Positions 17,095 to 25,723 of a stretch of 64,000 nucleotides of DNA are shown in pieces. The stretch is from assembly GCF_022524485.1 (NCBI RefSeq), contig NZ_JAKXMK010000002.1:1-64000 (forward strand), in the 5' to 3' direction. Position numbers and translations under genes: made by a program. Source of the DNA: Pseudonocardia alaniniphila (GTDB lineage: Bacteria > Actinomycetota > Actinomycetes > Mycobacteriales > Pseudonocardiaceae). Position 1 is the stretch's first letter, and each line of letters starts with the position of its first letter. Below the pieces are notes generated by a model, which did not search any database, had not been told where the DNA came from, and worked only from the letters and a program-made list of their open reading frames with translations.

Positions 17095-18131
17095 GATGCC
17101 GCCTCCGGCCGAATCTCCTCGACGCGCGTGTGCACGGCGAGGTCGGCGACCAGCGCGTCGATTGCGTCGTTGTCGCCGGTGAGTTCGAAGGTGATGCTCC
17201 CGAACGGCTTCTCGGCCAGCTCGCGGATCCCGCCGTAGACGATCGTGCTGTGTACGTCGCTCGCGGCGAGCGCGCTGGACAAGGCAGCACGCGCACCAGG
17301 ATCGTCGCGCACCCAGACGGTGACCATCCGGCCCTCGAAGTGCTCCCGCAGCCGGGCGAGGGTGTCCTCGGACGGGCGGTCGTGCAGCACGCTGTGCACG
17401 AACCGCCGGGTTGCCTCCTGCTGCGGGTCGGCGAACACGTCGTAGACCGGGCCGTGTTCGATCACCTGGCCCTGCTCCATCACCGCGACCTTGTCGCAGA
17501 TGGAGCTGACCACCTCCATCTCGTGGGTGATCACCACGATGGTCGTGCCGAGCTCCCGGTTGATCCGCTTGAGCAGGGCGAGGACGTCGAGGGTGGTCTC
17601 GGGGTCCAGCGCACTGGTGGCCTCGTCGGCGAGCAGGATCCGCGGCGAGGTGGCCAGCGCCCGCGCGATGCCGACCCGCTGTTTCTGTCCGCCGGAGAGC
17701 TGGTGGGGGAACTGGCGGGCCTTGTCGGAGATCCCCACGAACTCCAGCAGCTCGGCCACCCGTTGCCGGCGCCGCTCGCGCGGCCACCCGGCGATCCGCA
17801 GCGGATAGCCGACGTTGCCCGACACAGTGCGTGAGGAGAACAGGTTGAACTGCTGGAAGATCATCCCGACCTCGCTGCGCAGCTCCCGCAGCCCCCGCTC
17901 CGCGAGCTCGCCGGTCACGCGCCCGCCCACGCTGACGGTGCCCGCGGTCGGCAGCTCGAGGGCGTTGATCATCCGGACCAGCGTGCTCTTGCCCGCCCCC
18001 GAGTAGCCGATGACACCGGTGATCTCGCCGTCCTCGATGTCGAGGTCGACATGATCAACGGCAAGCACACCTGATCCCCGAGGCCCCGGGAACTCCTTCG
18101 CGGCGCCCCGGAAGCTGATCACTGGAGCCAC
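17091..18131 (-). CDS. metN: Methionine ABC transporter ATP-binding protein
   Basis: A 346-residue ATPase. Walker A GYSGAGKST, Q-loop MIFQQFNLF, signature LSGGQKQRVGIARAL and Walker B ILLADEATSALD are all present. The last 75 residues (from MVTVWVRDD) form the NIL domain that binds methionine and gives trans-inhibition in MetN proteins. It begins 2 bases after metQ and ends in the duplicated junction before metI, so the three genes form one operon. Annotation as methionine rather than another substrate rests on the NIL domain plus the MetQ-type lipoprotein. Confidence 0.95.
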   Translation of the reverse strand: MAPVISFRGAAKEFPGPRGSGVLAVDHVDLDIEDGEITGVIGYSGAGKSTLVRMINALELPTAGTVSVGGRVTGELAERGLRELRSEVGMIFQQFNLFSSRTVSGNVGYPLRIAGWPRERRRQRVAELLEFVGISDKARQFPHQLSGGQKQRVGIARALATSPRILLADEATSALDPETTLDVLALLKRINRELGTTIVVITHEMEVVSSICDKVAVMEQGQVIEHGPVYDVFADPQQEATRRFVHSVLHDRPSEDTLARLREHFEGRMVTVWVRDDPGARAALSSALAASDVHSTIVYGGIRELAEKPFGSITFELTGDNDAIDALVADLAVHTRVEEIRPEAAS

Positions 18132-18133
18132 GA

Positions 18134-19027
18134 TCAGCTGCCGATCTTGCGGATGTCGTCCTCGATCCGGACCGTCTCGGCCTGCAGGTCCGCGGCGTCG
18201 TTGTTCTTGAAGATCGTGTCCTCGCCCAGATCGGCGCGAATCGCCGCCTCCACCTCGGGGCTGTGGTAGATCGCCACGAGCTGCTGGTAGGTGGGGTTGT
18301 CCTTGTCGGCCGCGCGGGCGACGAAGGTGTTGATGTAGGGCTTGGACGCGTCACTGTTCGGGTCGTCGGCGAAGATCCGCTTGTCCTTGCCCAGCTTCGC
18401 GGCGGTGGCGTAGTTGTTGTTGACGATCGCGCCGTCGACGCTGGCCAGGTTCGCAGCGGTCTGAGCGGCGTCCACCGGTAGCACCGTGACCTTCGACGTG
18501 GTCTGGTCGATGTCGTTGATGGTGGAGAGCGAGTTGCCTCCGCCGCGGAGGCTGATGAGCTTGGCCGCCTGCAGCACCAGCAGCGATCGCGCCTCGTTGG
18601 TGGGGTCGTTGGGGATCGCGATCTGGCCGCCCTGCGGGATCTGGTCCACCGAGGTGTGCTTGAGGGAGTACAGCGGCAGCGGATAGACGGCAGTGGCGCC
18701 GATCGGCACCAGCGTGTCGTTGTTCTTGACGTTGTAGTTCGCGAGGTACTGCAGGTGCTGGAACTGGTTGAGCTGCAGCTGGTTCTGGGAGAGCGCGGGG
18801 TTGGGCTGGTTGTAGTCGGTGAAGTTCACCAACTGCACCGTGATGCCCGCGGCCGCTGCCTCGTCCTTGTAGACCTTCCAGTAGTTCTCGCTCTCGTCCG
18901 ACACCCCGATCGTGACGACCGGTGCGCCGCCGGATCCGGCGGCCGGAGTCGAGCCGGGTGCGGCGCAGGCAGCGGCCAGGATGAGCGCAGGCAGGAGCAG
19001 GAGCAGTGCTCGTCGAGCACGTGGCAT
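18134..19027 (-). CDS. metQ: Methionine-binding lipoprotein, NlpA/MetQ family
   Basis: A 297-residue lipoprotein. The signal peptide ALLLLLPALILAAAC ends in a lipobox with the lipidated Cys at residue 21. The mature part matches NlpA/MetQ: VTIGVSDESENYWK, VNFTDYNQPNPALSQNQ (the conserved substrate-loop region), NQFQHLQYL and the late GAIVNNNYA. It delivers methionine to MetNI outside the membrane. First gene of the operon; the 286-base leader holds strong nested hairpins. Confidence 0.94.
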   Translation of the reverse strand: MPRARRALLLLLPALILAAACAAPGSTPAAGSGGAPVVTIGVSDESENYWKVYKDEAAAAGITVQLVNFTDYNQPNPALSQNQLQLNQFQHLQYLANYNVKNNDTLVPIGATAVYPLPLYSLKHTSVDQIPQGGQIAIPNDPTNEARSLLVLQAAKLISLRGGGNSLSTINDIDQTTSKVTVLPVDAAQTAANLASVDGAIVNNNYATAAKLGKDKRIFADDPNSDASKPYINTFVARAADKDNPTYQQLVAIYHSPEVEAAIRADLGEDTIFKNNDAADLQAETVRIEDDIRKIGS

Positions 19028-19124
19028 GTCGGGGAATCCTTTCGGCGCGCGGGCCGCTCACTCGCGGCCGCGCGGAAGTACCGGTGATCCGGACGGTGGC
19101 GTCCGGAGAGACGTGAAGGTGGGC

Positions 19125-19189
19125 GGGCTCTCGGCCCCGACCGTCCGGCGCGGGAGGCGCCGGACCGTGGTCAGCGGGAGCGAGAGCCC
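19125..19189 (-). promoter_or_regulatory. Nested hairpin in the metQ leader
   Basis: GGGCTCTCG (19125-19133) pairs perfectly with CGAGAGCCC (19181-19189); inside them GTCCGGCGC (19143-19151) pairs with GCGCCGGAC (19157-19165) around a GGGAG loop. It lies about 100-160 bases upstream of metQ. I see none of the conserved loops of the SAM riboswitch classes, so I do not call it one; it could also serve as the terminator of the upstream binding-protein gene. Confidence 0.45.
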
Positions 19190-19313
19190 CGGCGACAGCC
19201 GTGGCAGCGACAGGGCGGACGAACGGCCGCGACGCAGGCGGCGCGCCGCGCGCCGACTACGGCGCCGCGCTCTCCGCTCGCTCCCCCCACGAGGGTGAAT
19301 TTATCAGGACGGG

Positions 19314-20939
19314 CTACTGGGCCTTCCAGGCGTCGTAGAGCTGGATACGTGAGGAGGCGTCGAAGCGGACACCGTGGACGTCGGCTGCGACGCCCAGCAC
19401 GGTGGTGAGCTCGACGACCGGCACGGTGTAGTAGTTCTGCAGGAGTACCTGCTGGGCCTGGCCGACCACGCCGGTCCGCTTCGCCGGGTCGGCCTCGGCG
19501 GCCTGGGCGGCGAGCAGCCCGTCGAGTGGGCCGGGTGAGAGCCGGTAGAAGTTGTTGCCGGTCGTCGCGAACTGGGAGCGCAGGATGTCCGGGTCGGCGC
19601 GGGTGAGGTTCCCCCAGGTCGCCACGAAGTTCCCGCTCTGCTGCACGGGCGTCGCGTCGGTGATCGGGCGCTCGCCGAGCTGCAGGTCGATGCCGACCGC
19701 CTTGAGCTGCTGCTGGATGAGCTCCAGCGCCGGCCTGTTGGTGCCGGCGTTGGCGAACCAGGTCAGCGGGATCGTCAGCGCCTGGCCGGCCTTGGTGCGG
19801 ATGCCGTCGGGGCCGGAAGCCCACCCGTCGGCGTCGAGGACGGCGGCGGCCTTGGCGGGGTCGAAGCCCAGCAGGGCGGACTCGTCCTGGTAGGAGGGCG
19901 TGCTGGACGCGAGCACGCTGGTGGCCGGCTTGGTCTGGGACGTGTACACGGCACCGACGAGCTCGGGCCGGTTGATCGCCAGCGAGATCGCCTGCCGCAC
20001 GGCGGGATCGGAGACGATCGGCTTGCTGAGGTTGAAGCTGATCCCGAACGGGATGCCGGGGTTGGCCCGGGCCGGCAGCTGGACGCCCACGGCGGTCAGT
20101 GGGGCCTCGTCCTGCTGCCCGATGCTGCCGACGGCGTCGACCTCGCCCGACTGCAGGCTGCCGGTCCGCACACCCGACTCGGGGACCACGCGGAACTCGA
20201 TCCCGTCCAGGTACGCCTCGCCGGTGTGCGCCGACAACGCCGAGCCCCAGTCGTAGCCCGCGCGCTTGGTGAGGACGGTCGACTGGTTGAGCGTGTAGCT
20301 CTGCACGACGAAGGGGCCCGACCCGATCACGGCGGCGCAGCGCTCGTCGTCCGTCTTGGCCACGGTGGCGGGGGAGAGGATGCCGAGGCTGTGGGTGGAG
20401 CTGCCCTGCAGGAACTGAACGTTCGGCGCGCTGAAGGTCACCGTGAACCTGGTCGGGCTCTCGACGGTGGTGCCCTGGTAGTTCGCCAGGTAGCCCTTCG
20501 GGAGGCTGCCGCGTGCGCCGAGCTGGGGCACCTTGTCGAAGTTCGCCTTGACGGCGGCGGCATCCAGCGGCGTGCCGTCGCTGAAGGTCACACCGGGCCG
20601 CAGGTCGAACGTGTACTCGGTGGCGTCGGCGTTGATCTGCCAGCCGGTGGCGAGCCACGGCACGATCTCGCCGGTGTCGGGGTTCTGGTCGGTGAGCGAG
20701 TCGACGATCTGGCGCAGGGAGTAGATGGAGTCGTTGCTGGTGACCTGCTGCGGATCGAGGCACCCCTGGTCGCTGCTGACCGCGAACGCGAGCGTGCCAC
20801 CGGGCTGCGGGGGCCCGGCGTCCGCGGCCGACTGGGCGGACGTGCCCCCGGAGCCGCACGCGGCCAGGCCGAGGACCGCGACGGCGGCGAGCAGGGCCGC
20901 CGGCAGCCGCCGTCGGAAGGGGACAGGGAGCGATCTCAT
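19314..20939 (-). CDS. ABC transporter substrate-binding lipoprotein, family 5 (peptide/nickel type)
   Basis: A 541-residue lipoprotein; the signal peptide ends in VLGLAACGS with lipid-modified Cys28. Family 5 features include LAFAVSSDQGCLDPQQ at the mature N-terminus, GEIVPWLATGWQINADATEYTF and FDLRPGVTFSDGTPLDA, which is the family signature region. It should bind a peptide or similar ligand outside the cell. No permease or ATPase of the peptide type is next to it; metQNI downstream belongs to a different family, so this is an orphan binding protein or one shared with a distant transporter. Start ATG 20939. Confidence 0.9.
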   Translation of the reverse strand: MRSLPVPFRRRLPAALLAAVAVLGLAACGSGGTSAQSAADAGPPQPGGTLAFAVSSDQGCLDPQQVTSNDSIYSLRQIVDSLTDQNPDTGEIVPWLATGWQINADATEYTFDLRPGVTFSDGTPLDAAAVKANFDKVPQLGARGSLPKGYLANYQGTTVESPTRFTVTFSAPNVQFLQGSSTHSLGILSPATVAKTDDERCAAVIGSGPFVVQSYTLNQSTVLTKRAGYDWGSALSAHTGEAYLDGIEFRVVPESGVRTGSLQSGEVDAVGSIGQQDEAPLTAVGVQLPARANPGIPFGISFNLSKPIVSDPAVRQAISLAINRPELVGAVYTSQTKPATSVLASSTPSYQDESALLGFDPAKAAAVLDADGWASGPDGIRTKAGQALTIPLTWFANAGTNRPALELIQQQLKAVGIDLQLGERPITDATPVQQSGNFVATWGNLTRADPDILRSQFATTGNNFYRLSPGPLDGLLAAQAAEADPAKRTGVVGQAQQVLLQNYYTVPVVELTTVLGVAADVHGVRFDASSRIQLYDAWKAQ

Positions 20940-21119
20940 GGACGGTGTCCTTCGGGGAGGCTGGGGGTTGGTGCAGAACGGCCCGCGAACCTCGGGGGAA
21001 CGCCTCGCGGAGTTGCCTCGCCGGGGCGTGGTTCGCGGGCCCGCGCTCTTATCGGGTCAGGGAAGTCAGCGGTCCTGAGCGCGGTTGCTGGGTCGGGCCT
21101 CGCAGGCGCTGATCGCGGG

Positions 21120-21153
21120 GCCGTCCGCCGTCAGCAGCAGGACGGCGGACGGC
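21120..21153. terminator. Strong hairpin, probable terminator
   Basis: GCCGTCCGCCGT (21120-21131) and ACGGCGGACGGC (21142-21153) are a perfect 12-bp inverted repeat with a 10-base loop. It lies 31 bases after the stop of the 42-residue ORF and before the lipoprotein gene on the same strand. No T-run follows on either strand, so termination would be intrinsic without a U tail, common in actinobacteria. Confidence 0.62.
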
Positions 21154-21183
21154 ACAGGGCGCGCTGCAGTGCGGGTTGCGGCG

Positions 21184-21312
21184 TCACTGCTCGTCGTAGG
21201 CGTACCCGCGGCGCGATGGCCAGAAGACCTCGAGATCCGGCCGCAGGCTCCCCGACATCGACACCTCGTCCGCGGAGCGGAGGGGCCGAGGCCCCGGCTG
21301 TGCCGATGTCAT
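21184..21312 (-). CDS. Candidate small peptide gene (42 residues)
   Basis: ATG 21312 to TGA 21184 encodes a 42-residue peptide. It starts MTSAQPGPRPLRSADEVS and ends LEVFWPSRRGYAYDEQ, an aromatic and charged C-terminus that does not look like random GC-rich translation. It sits between the PEP-synthase-like gene (87 bases upstream on the same strand) and a strong hairpin 31 bases downstream, the position expected for the last gene of a short operon. A later in-frame ATG has GAGGTG just upstream and would leave 24 residues. There is no good ribosome binding site for the first ATG. It may be a modified-peptide precursor, a small regulatory protein, or a decayed gene end. Confidence 0.4.
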   Translation of the reverse strand: MTSAQPGPRPLRSADEVSMSGSLRPDLEVFWPSRRGYAYDEQ

Positions 21313-21399
21313 GCATGCATGCTGCGTTCCGGGCCCCCCGAGAAACAACCCGGCGTCCGGGTCGTGGAAAGGCAGGTCGAATGTCCGGACTCCGGTCCG

Positions 21400-23088
21400 T
21401 CAGTGCGGAACGTGGACCCGGTCGGAACCCGAGGGGGGCGTTCCCCGCGACTCGGGCCGCACACCCAGCGCATCGAACAGATCCTGCTCGTCCAGCGGTG
21501 CGCATTCGGTGACCGGGATTCCGCAGGCCGCGAGGAAATGCTCCACCGCCTCCGGCGTTTCCCCCGCCAGACCAAGGCTCGCCTGAGCGGCACCGGGCCA
21601 GAAGGTGAACTGGAGCCGCACGTCGTCGACGTCCGCGGTTTCGATCCGCCGTTGCCAAGCCGGCTGCTCGGTGTGGTGCAGGCCGCGCAGCAGGTTCACC
21701 CCGATTCCCGCCGTGTCCACGTCCACACGGACGTCCTCGTCGAAGCGGAACGGACGGTCGGGCAGCAGGTTGGTGCGCGTGAACTGGACCCGCGAGCCCG
21801 CCCCCGTGGTCTGCACCAACGTGCCGATGCGGCATCCCGAACGGTCGGCGTCGTCGAAGGGAAGGATCTCCTGCACCCGATCCCGAATCTCGACGCCCCG
21901 GGCACGCAGATGTGACCGTACGACGTCCTGGAACACCGGATCGACGAGCACCGTCTTGTACAGGCCTTTGTAGTGAAATCCCGACGCACCACGGATACCG
22001 GCGTGCCGCACCCCGGCGAAGATCGCTTTCTTCCGCTCGACCAGAGGAAGAGCGAGCAGGGGAGTGACGCGCCCGTCCACCGCGTCCACGAGTAGGGGCA
22101 TGCCGTCGAGTTCGCGGCCCGGCGTTGCGACGTTCGCGACCACGGCGGGAATTCCGAGTTCGCGCGTCAGCCGGGCCGAGTGGGAGAGGGCGTTTCCCGT
22201 GCGAACGATGAGTGCCGCCGCCTCGCTGAGCCGCCCCAGCTCGCCGGCTGTCGGCATCGTGTCCAGCACGACGACCCACCCGCGGACGGGCTTCCCGTCG
22301 CCGGCCGCCGTCGCCGGACCGATCCCGTAACCGGGAGAGACCACGACGTCGACGGGCCGGGCGCCGTTCGTGTCGGGGCGGGCCGCGGGCAGGGGCCTGG
22401 TCACGGGCGGGGTGACGATGTCGCGCGACTGGAACACGTACAGCCGGCCGTCGTGCACACCCCACTCCACCTCCTGCGGACCGCCGAACTCCGCCTCCAG
22501 CAGGTGCCCGAGAGTTTTCAGGGCTGCCGGAAGGTCCGCATCCGTGACCGCCCAGTTCGCCGGTGCGGGCGCCGGGACGCCTGCCCGTGGAAGCGTGTAG
22601 CGCTCTTTCGCGCCCAGCCCCCTGACGACTCGCGTGTCGGGTCCGTCGGCGAACTCCACCAGCATGGTGGCGCTCTCGGCGATCGGGTTCCTCGTGGACA
22701 GCACGCCCGAGACCGCACTCGGAACCATGCGCTGGACGACCACATGCATCGGTGCGCGCGTGCTGGCGCCGTGCAGGGCCTGATAGGCGATCGCCGACAG
22801 GACCTCGTCGGCGGTGTGGAGATCGGCGTACGACCCGTGCACGCCGCCCGGGACGATGTCCTTGTCGGCGGAAGAGCTGTGCACCATGACCGGCACCCCG
22901 GAAAACACGGTGTCCATCAGCTCGCGCACATCTGCGGCCACGATCTCGGAATGGGTTGTCGCGTAGTGTTCGTCATTGAGAACGTAGGCTTCGGGAACCG
23001 GGAGACCGGCGTTGAGCATCGTGCGCAATCGCCCCCCCTTGATGCCGACGTCCAGCGGGCATGCCTGTAACGCAAGCAGCAACTCCAC
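21400..23088 (-). CDS. PEP/pyruvate-binding domain protein with phosphohistidine domain and unusual C-terminus
   Basis: A 562-residue protein. Residues 1-225 resemble the ATP-grasp part of PEP synthase/pyruvate phosphate dikinase: DVGIKGGRLRTMLNAGLPVP, VMVHSSSADKDIVPGGVHGSY and EVEWGVHDGRLYVFQSRDI. Residues 290-330 form the swivelling phosphohistidine domain, TGNALSHSARLTRELGIPAV, with the phosphorylated His at 303. The PEP-binding barrel is absent; residues about 365-562 are a different domain (HYKGLYKTVLVDPVFQ, then QFTRTNLLPDRPFRFDEDVR) that I cannot place. Such ATP-grasp plus His architecture occurs in rifampin phosphotransferase and in enzymes activating small molecules or peptides. The last part may bind the substrate. 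GTG/ATG start 23088 follows the family N-terminus. Confidence 0.75.
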   Translation of the reverse strand: MELLLALQACPLDVGIKGGRLRTMLNAGLPVPEAYVLNDEHYATTHSEIVAADVRELMDTVFSGVPVMVHSSSADKDIVPGGVHGSYADLHTADEVLSAIAYQALHGASTRAPMHVVVQRMVPSAVSGVLSTRNPIAESATMLVEFADGPDTRVVRGLGAKERYTLPRAGVPAPAPANWAVTDADLPAALKTLGHLLEAEFGGPQEVEWGVHDGRLYVFQSRDIVTPPVTRPLPAARPDTNGARPVDVVVSPGYGIGPATAAGDGKPVRGWVVVLDTMPTAGELGRLSEAAALIVRTGNALSHSARLTRELGIPAVVANVATPGRELDGMPLLVDAVDGRVTPLLALPLVERKKAIFAGVRHAGIRGASGFHYKGLYKTVLVDPVFQDVVRSHLRARGVEIRDRVQEILPFDDADRSGCRIGTLVQTTGAGSRVQFTRTNLLPDRPFRFDEDVRVDVDTAGIGVNLLRGLHHTEQPAWQRRIETADVDDVRLQFTFWPGAAQASLGLAGETPEAVEHFLAACGIPVTECAPLDEQDLFDALGVRPESRGTPPSGSDRVHVPH

Positions 23089-23371
23089 GATTGACAGCCT
23101 CTCTAGCAGGGCCTGGTGCCGGATTGGCGCTGTGCCGCGCCGCTATCCGGGGAAACGGAATTCCTGCAGAGACTGTTCACGCGTATGACCCGCGACATAG
23201 GGGGGACCCCGGGGCGTTGATCACTGTTCACATTACGCGGCGATCACCTCAGGCATCGCCGGGAGCCCGAAAAACGGCACGGGGATTGATCTTTCACGTT
23301 CTGCCCGCGGCGGCCCCAGGCGGTTCGCGCCGCGCGGTCCGGCCCGGGCCGTCGCGGCCCTGGAGAGAGAA

Positions 23372-23412
23372 CATCCCCCGATGCTCGTTGCGGGGACGAG
23401 CATCGGGGGATG
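23372..23412 (-). terminator. Rho-independent terminator of the TerC gene
   Basis: CATCCCCCGATGCTCGT (23372-23388) and its exact complement (23396-23412) make a 17-bp perfect stem with a 7-base loop. It lies 25 bases beyond the TerC stop; reading the minus strand, the stem is followed by TTCTCTCTCC, a pyrimidine-rich tail. Confidence 0.9.
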
Positions 23413-23437
23413 GGGCAGGCTCCCGTCGGGGCGGGCC

Positions 23438-24526
23438 TCAGTCGCCGGCGACGCTACGCCCGCTCTTGGGCGTGTGCGCCTGGTCGTGGTCGGAACGCTC
23501 GTCGTCGGAGTGGCTGTGGTCGGAGTGGTCGTTCCCGGCCGCCGTCGGCGGCGCGTGGACGACCGAGGGGTCGCGCTTGGCCTTCACCAGGCTCGCGATG
23601 GTGGTGATGACCAGGACGCCGACGATCACGCTGAGCGAGAGTTCGATGCCGACGGTGGGGACCGGCACGGGTTCGCCGCCGTTGATGAACGGCAGGTTGT
23701 TCTCGTGCAGCGCCTCGAGCACCAGCTTCACGCCGATGAAGGCGAGGATCACCGAGAGCCCGTAGGACAGGTAGACCAGCCGGTTGAGCAGTCCGCCGAG
23801 CAGGAAGAACAGCTGTCGCAGGCCCATCAGCGCGAACGCGTTGGCCGTGAAGACGAGGTAGGGCTCCTGCGTAAGGCCGAAGATCGCCGGGATCGAGTCG
23901 AGGGCGAACAGGAGGTCGGTGAAGCCGATCGCAAGCATCACCATGAGCATCGGGGTGAGCAGGCGCTTGCCGTTGACCCTCGCGAACAGCTTGGTGCCGT
24001 GGAAATCCTCGGTGACCGGCAGGTACTTGCGCAGCAGTCGCACTGGGGCAGGCTCACCCGCGTCGTGCTCGGTGCCCTGGCGCGCCAGGTTGACCGCCGT
24101 GACCACGAGGATGACCGCGAACAGGTAGAAGATCCAGCTGAACGCCGCGATGGCGGCAGCACCGATGGCGATGAAGATGCCGCGCATGATCAGCGCGATC
24201 ACGATTCCCACCAGCAGTACCCGGTGTTGGTGCACCGACGGCACGCTGAACGCCGCCATGATGACCACGAACACGAACAGGTTGTCGACCGAGAGTGAGT
24301 ACTCGGTGATGTAGCCGGCGAAGAACTCCCCGGCGAAGGCGCCGCCGGCGAAGAACCAGATCCCTATGCCGAAGAGCACGGCGAGTGCCACGTAGAAGAG
24401 CACCCAGCGGGTGGCTTCCTTCATCGTGACGGTGTGCGGTTTGTGGTCGACCAGGAACAGATCGGCGAGGATGATGGCCACCAAGCCGCCGATGGTGGCG
24501 AGCCACAGCCAGGTAGGCACGTTCAC
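23438..24526 (-). CDS. TerC-family integral membrane protein
   Basis: A 362-residue membrane protein with about nine helices. TerC hallmarks are EYSLSVDNLFVFVVIM, with acidic residues inside the membrane, and the second half-repeat IGFTDLLFALDSIPAIFGLT. The C-terminal tail is His/Asp-rich (DHSDHSHSDDERSDHD), suited to metal binding. TerC relatives such as Alx and MeeF export Mn2+ and help metalate secreted enzymes. The manganese-type riboswitch upstream supports a Mn role here. The GTG at 24526 has GGAGG 8 bases upstream; the frame reaching 24661 runs through the riboswitch and is not used. Confidence 0.93.
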   Translation of the reverse strand: MNVPTWLWLATIGGLVAIILADLFLVDHKPHTVTMKEATRWVLFYVALAVLFGIGIWFFAGGAFAGEFFAGYITEYSLSVDNLFVFVVIMAAFSVPSVHQHRVLLVGIVIALIMRGIFIAIGAAAIAAFSWIFYLFAVILVVTAVNLARQGTEHDAGEPAPVRLLRKYLPVTEDFHGTKLFARVNGKRLLTPMLMVMLAIGFTDLLFALDSIPAIFGLTQEPYLVFTANAFALMGLRQLFFLLGGLLNRLVYLSYGLSVILAFIGVKLVLEALHENNLPFINGGEPVPVPTVGIELSLSVIVGVLVITTIASLVKAKRDPSVVHAPPTAAGNDHSDHSHSDDERSDHDQAHTPKSGRSVAGD

Positions 24527-24564
24527 TGAGGGGACCTCCGGGGGTCGCTCGGGCAACGCGGAAC

Positions 24565-24685
24565 GGCCCGAGGTCTCTCCCATCGGCCCTGGGTGAGGTG
24601 GTGCGGGCCGATCGATGGCGCCGGGTCCCGATGGCGGTGGGCTCCGTGCTGACGACGCCACCGCGAGCGGGATACTCCCCTACGG
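24565..24685 (-). ncRNA. yybP-ykoY (manganese) riboswitch
   Basis: On the minus strand GGGGAGTA (24680-24673), GTCGTCAGCACG (24656-24645) and GGGAGAGACC (24581-24572) occur in the order and spacing of the conserved loops of the yybP-ykoY class, which senses Mn2+. Between them lie pairing arms such as CCGATGGGAG and CCATCGGG. The element ends about 40 bases before the TerC start, where GGAGG could be sequestered. TerC genes are a classical target of this class. Called by eye from motifs; one base of the usual GGGGAGTAGC is changed (T for G). Confidence 0.78.
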
Positions 24686-24844
24686 TGCTGTGGACATTCC
24701 ATCATGATCCGAACCGGTCGGCACAGGCGGAGTGACGTTGGACACGTCACGTTTGAGCAAGTTGCCCGGATCGAGGGTATCTGCTGCGGGCACTAAGTCG
24801 CAGCGGCAGACGTTCCCCGCCCGCGGCCCGCTCCGGTGTGGAGC

Positions 24845-25723
24845 TCATCCGAGGAAGGTGTTGACCTCCGCGGCGAACTCGGTGGGGTACTGGAAGAGGA
24901 ACCCGTGGCCCGCGTTCGGGTAGATCGAGAGCGTGGCGTTCTGCAGGTTCGACGCCAGTAGCCTGCTGTTCCTCGTCGGTATGAGGATGTCGCAGTCGCC
25001 GTTGGCCACCAGCGTGGGACGCCCGATCCCGGCGAGCCGGTGCAGGCGGGTCGGATCCGGGATCCCCCAGGCGGTGACCGCGTCGAGCTGGGCGTCGCGG
25101 GTCTGGAGGCTGGTCGGTTCGTCCCGGTCGTGCGTCCGGCTGCAGATGCGGTCGATCGCGTCCCAGCCCTTGCCGACGCTCGTCGGAGTCCGCTCGAAGA
25201 AGAGATAGAGGAAGTCCTCGCCCGTGGGCTCGTCGGGTGTCGCCGCGTCCAGGACGTCCGGGGTGTAGCCGTGCATCTGCTCGCCGCCCTGTGGGCCGGT
25301 GCCTGCCAGTACGAGGCGGCGCACGAGTTGCGGCCTGATGAGGGTGAGTTTCTGGGCGACGAAGCCACCGAGGCAGAACCCGAGGATGTCGAGTGTGCGT
25401 AGGCCGAGGGCGTCGACGAACGCGAGTGCGTCGCGCGCCATCGCCGTGACGCTGCTCGGTGTCCGTCCCGAGGATCCGCCCACACCGGTGTTGTCGAGCA
25501 GGATCACTTCACGTTCGGCTGCGATCGCGTCGATGAGCAGCGGGTCCCAGTTGTCGAGGTTGCCGCGGAAGTGCTGCAGGAACAGCAGTGGTGTCGTCTC
25601 GGGCCCGGTGCTGCCGAAGCGGCGGTAGGCGTACGTGATCCCGTTGCCGGCCTCGATGTGGAGGTTGGGGGCGGTGACCTGTCTCGGACTGGTGGTGGGT
25701 GTGGACATCGCGTGGGCCGTCAC
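24845..25723 (-). CDS. Alpha/beta hydrolase with cysteine nucleophile
   Basis: A 292-residue hydrolase of the alpha/beta fold. The oxyanion motif is LQHFRGNLDNW and the nucleophile elbow GFCLGG places Cys117 where most relatives have Ser; the codon reads TGC clearly. The acid is probably Asp243 or Asp245 in NGDCDIL and the base His273 in AGHGF. A Cys-Asp-His triad is known from dienelactone hydrolases, so the substrate may be a lactone or activated ester; the core otherwise looks like the haloperoxidase/esterase group. GTG 25723 and ATG 25708 are both weak starts. Confidence 0.88.
   Translation of the reverse strand: MTAHAMSTPTTSPRQVTAPNLHIEAGNGITYAYRRFGSTGPETTPLLFLQHFRGNLDNWDPLLIDAIAAEREVILLDNTGVGGSSGRTPSSVTAMARDALAFVDALGLRTLDILGFCLGGFVAQKLTLIRPQLVRRLVLAGTGPQGGEQMHGYTPDVLDAATPDEPTGEDFLYLFFERTPTSVGKGWDAIDRICSRTHDRDEPTSLQTRDAQLDAVTAWGIPDPTRLHRLAGIGRPTLVANGDCDILIPTRNSRLLASNLQNATLSIYPNAGHGFLFQYPTEFAAEVNTFLG

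Noticed and set aside
19028..19313. SAM riboswitch before metQ
   Set aside because: Strong hairpins exist, but the conserved SAM-I, SAM-II or SAM-IV loop sequences are missing.
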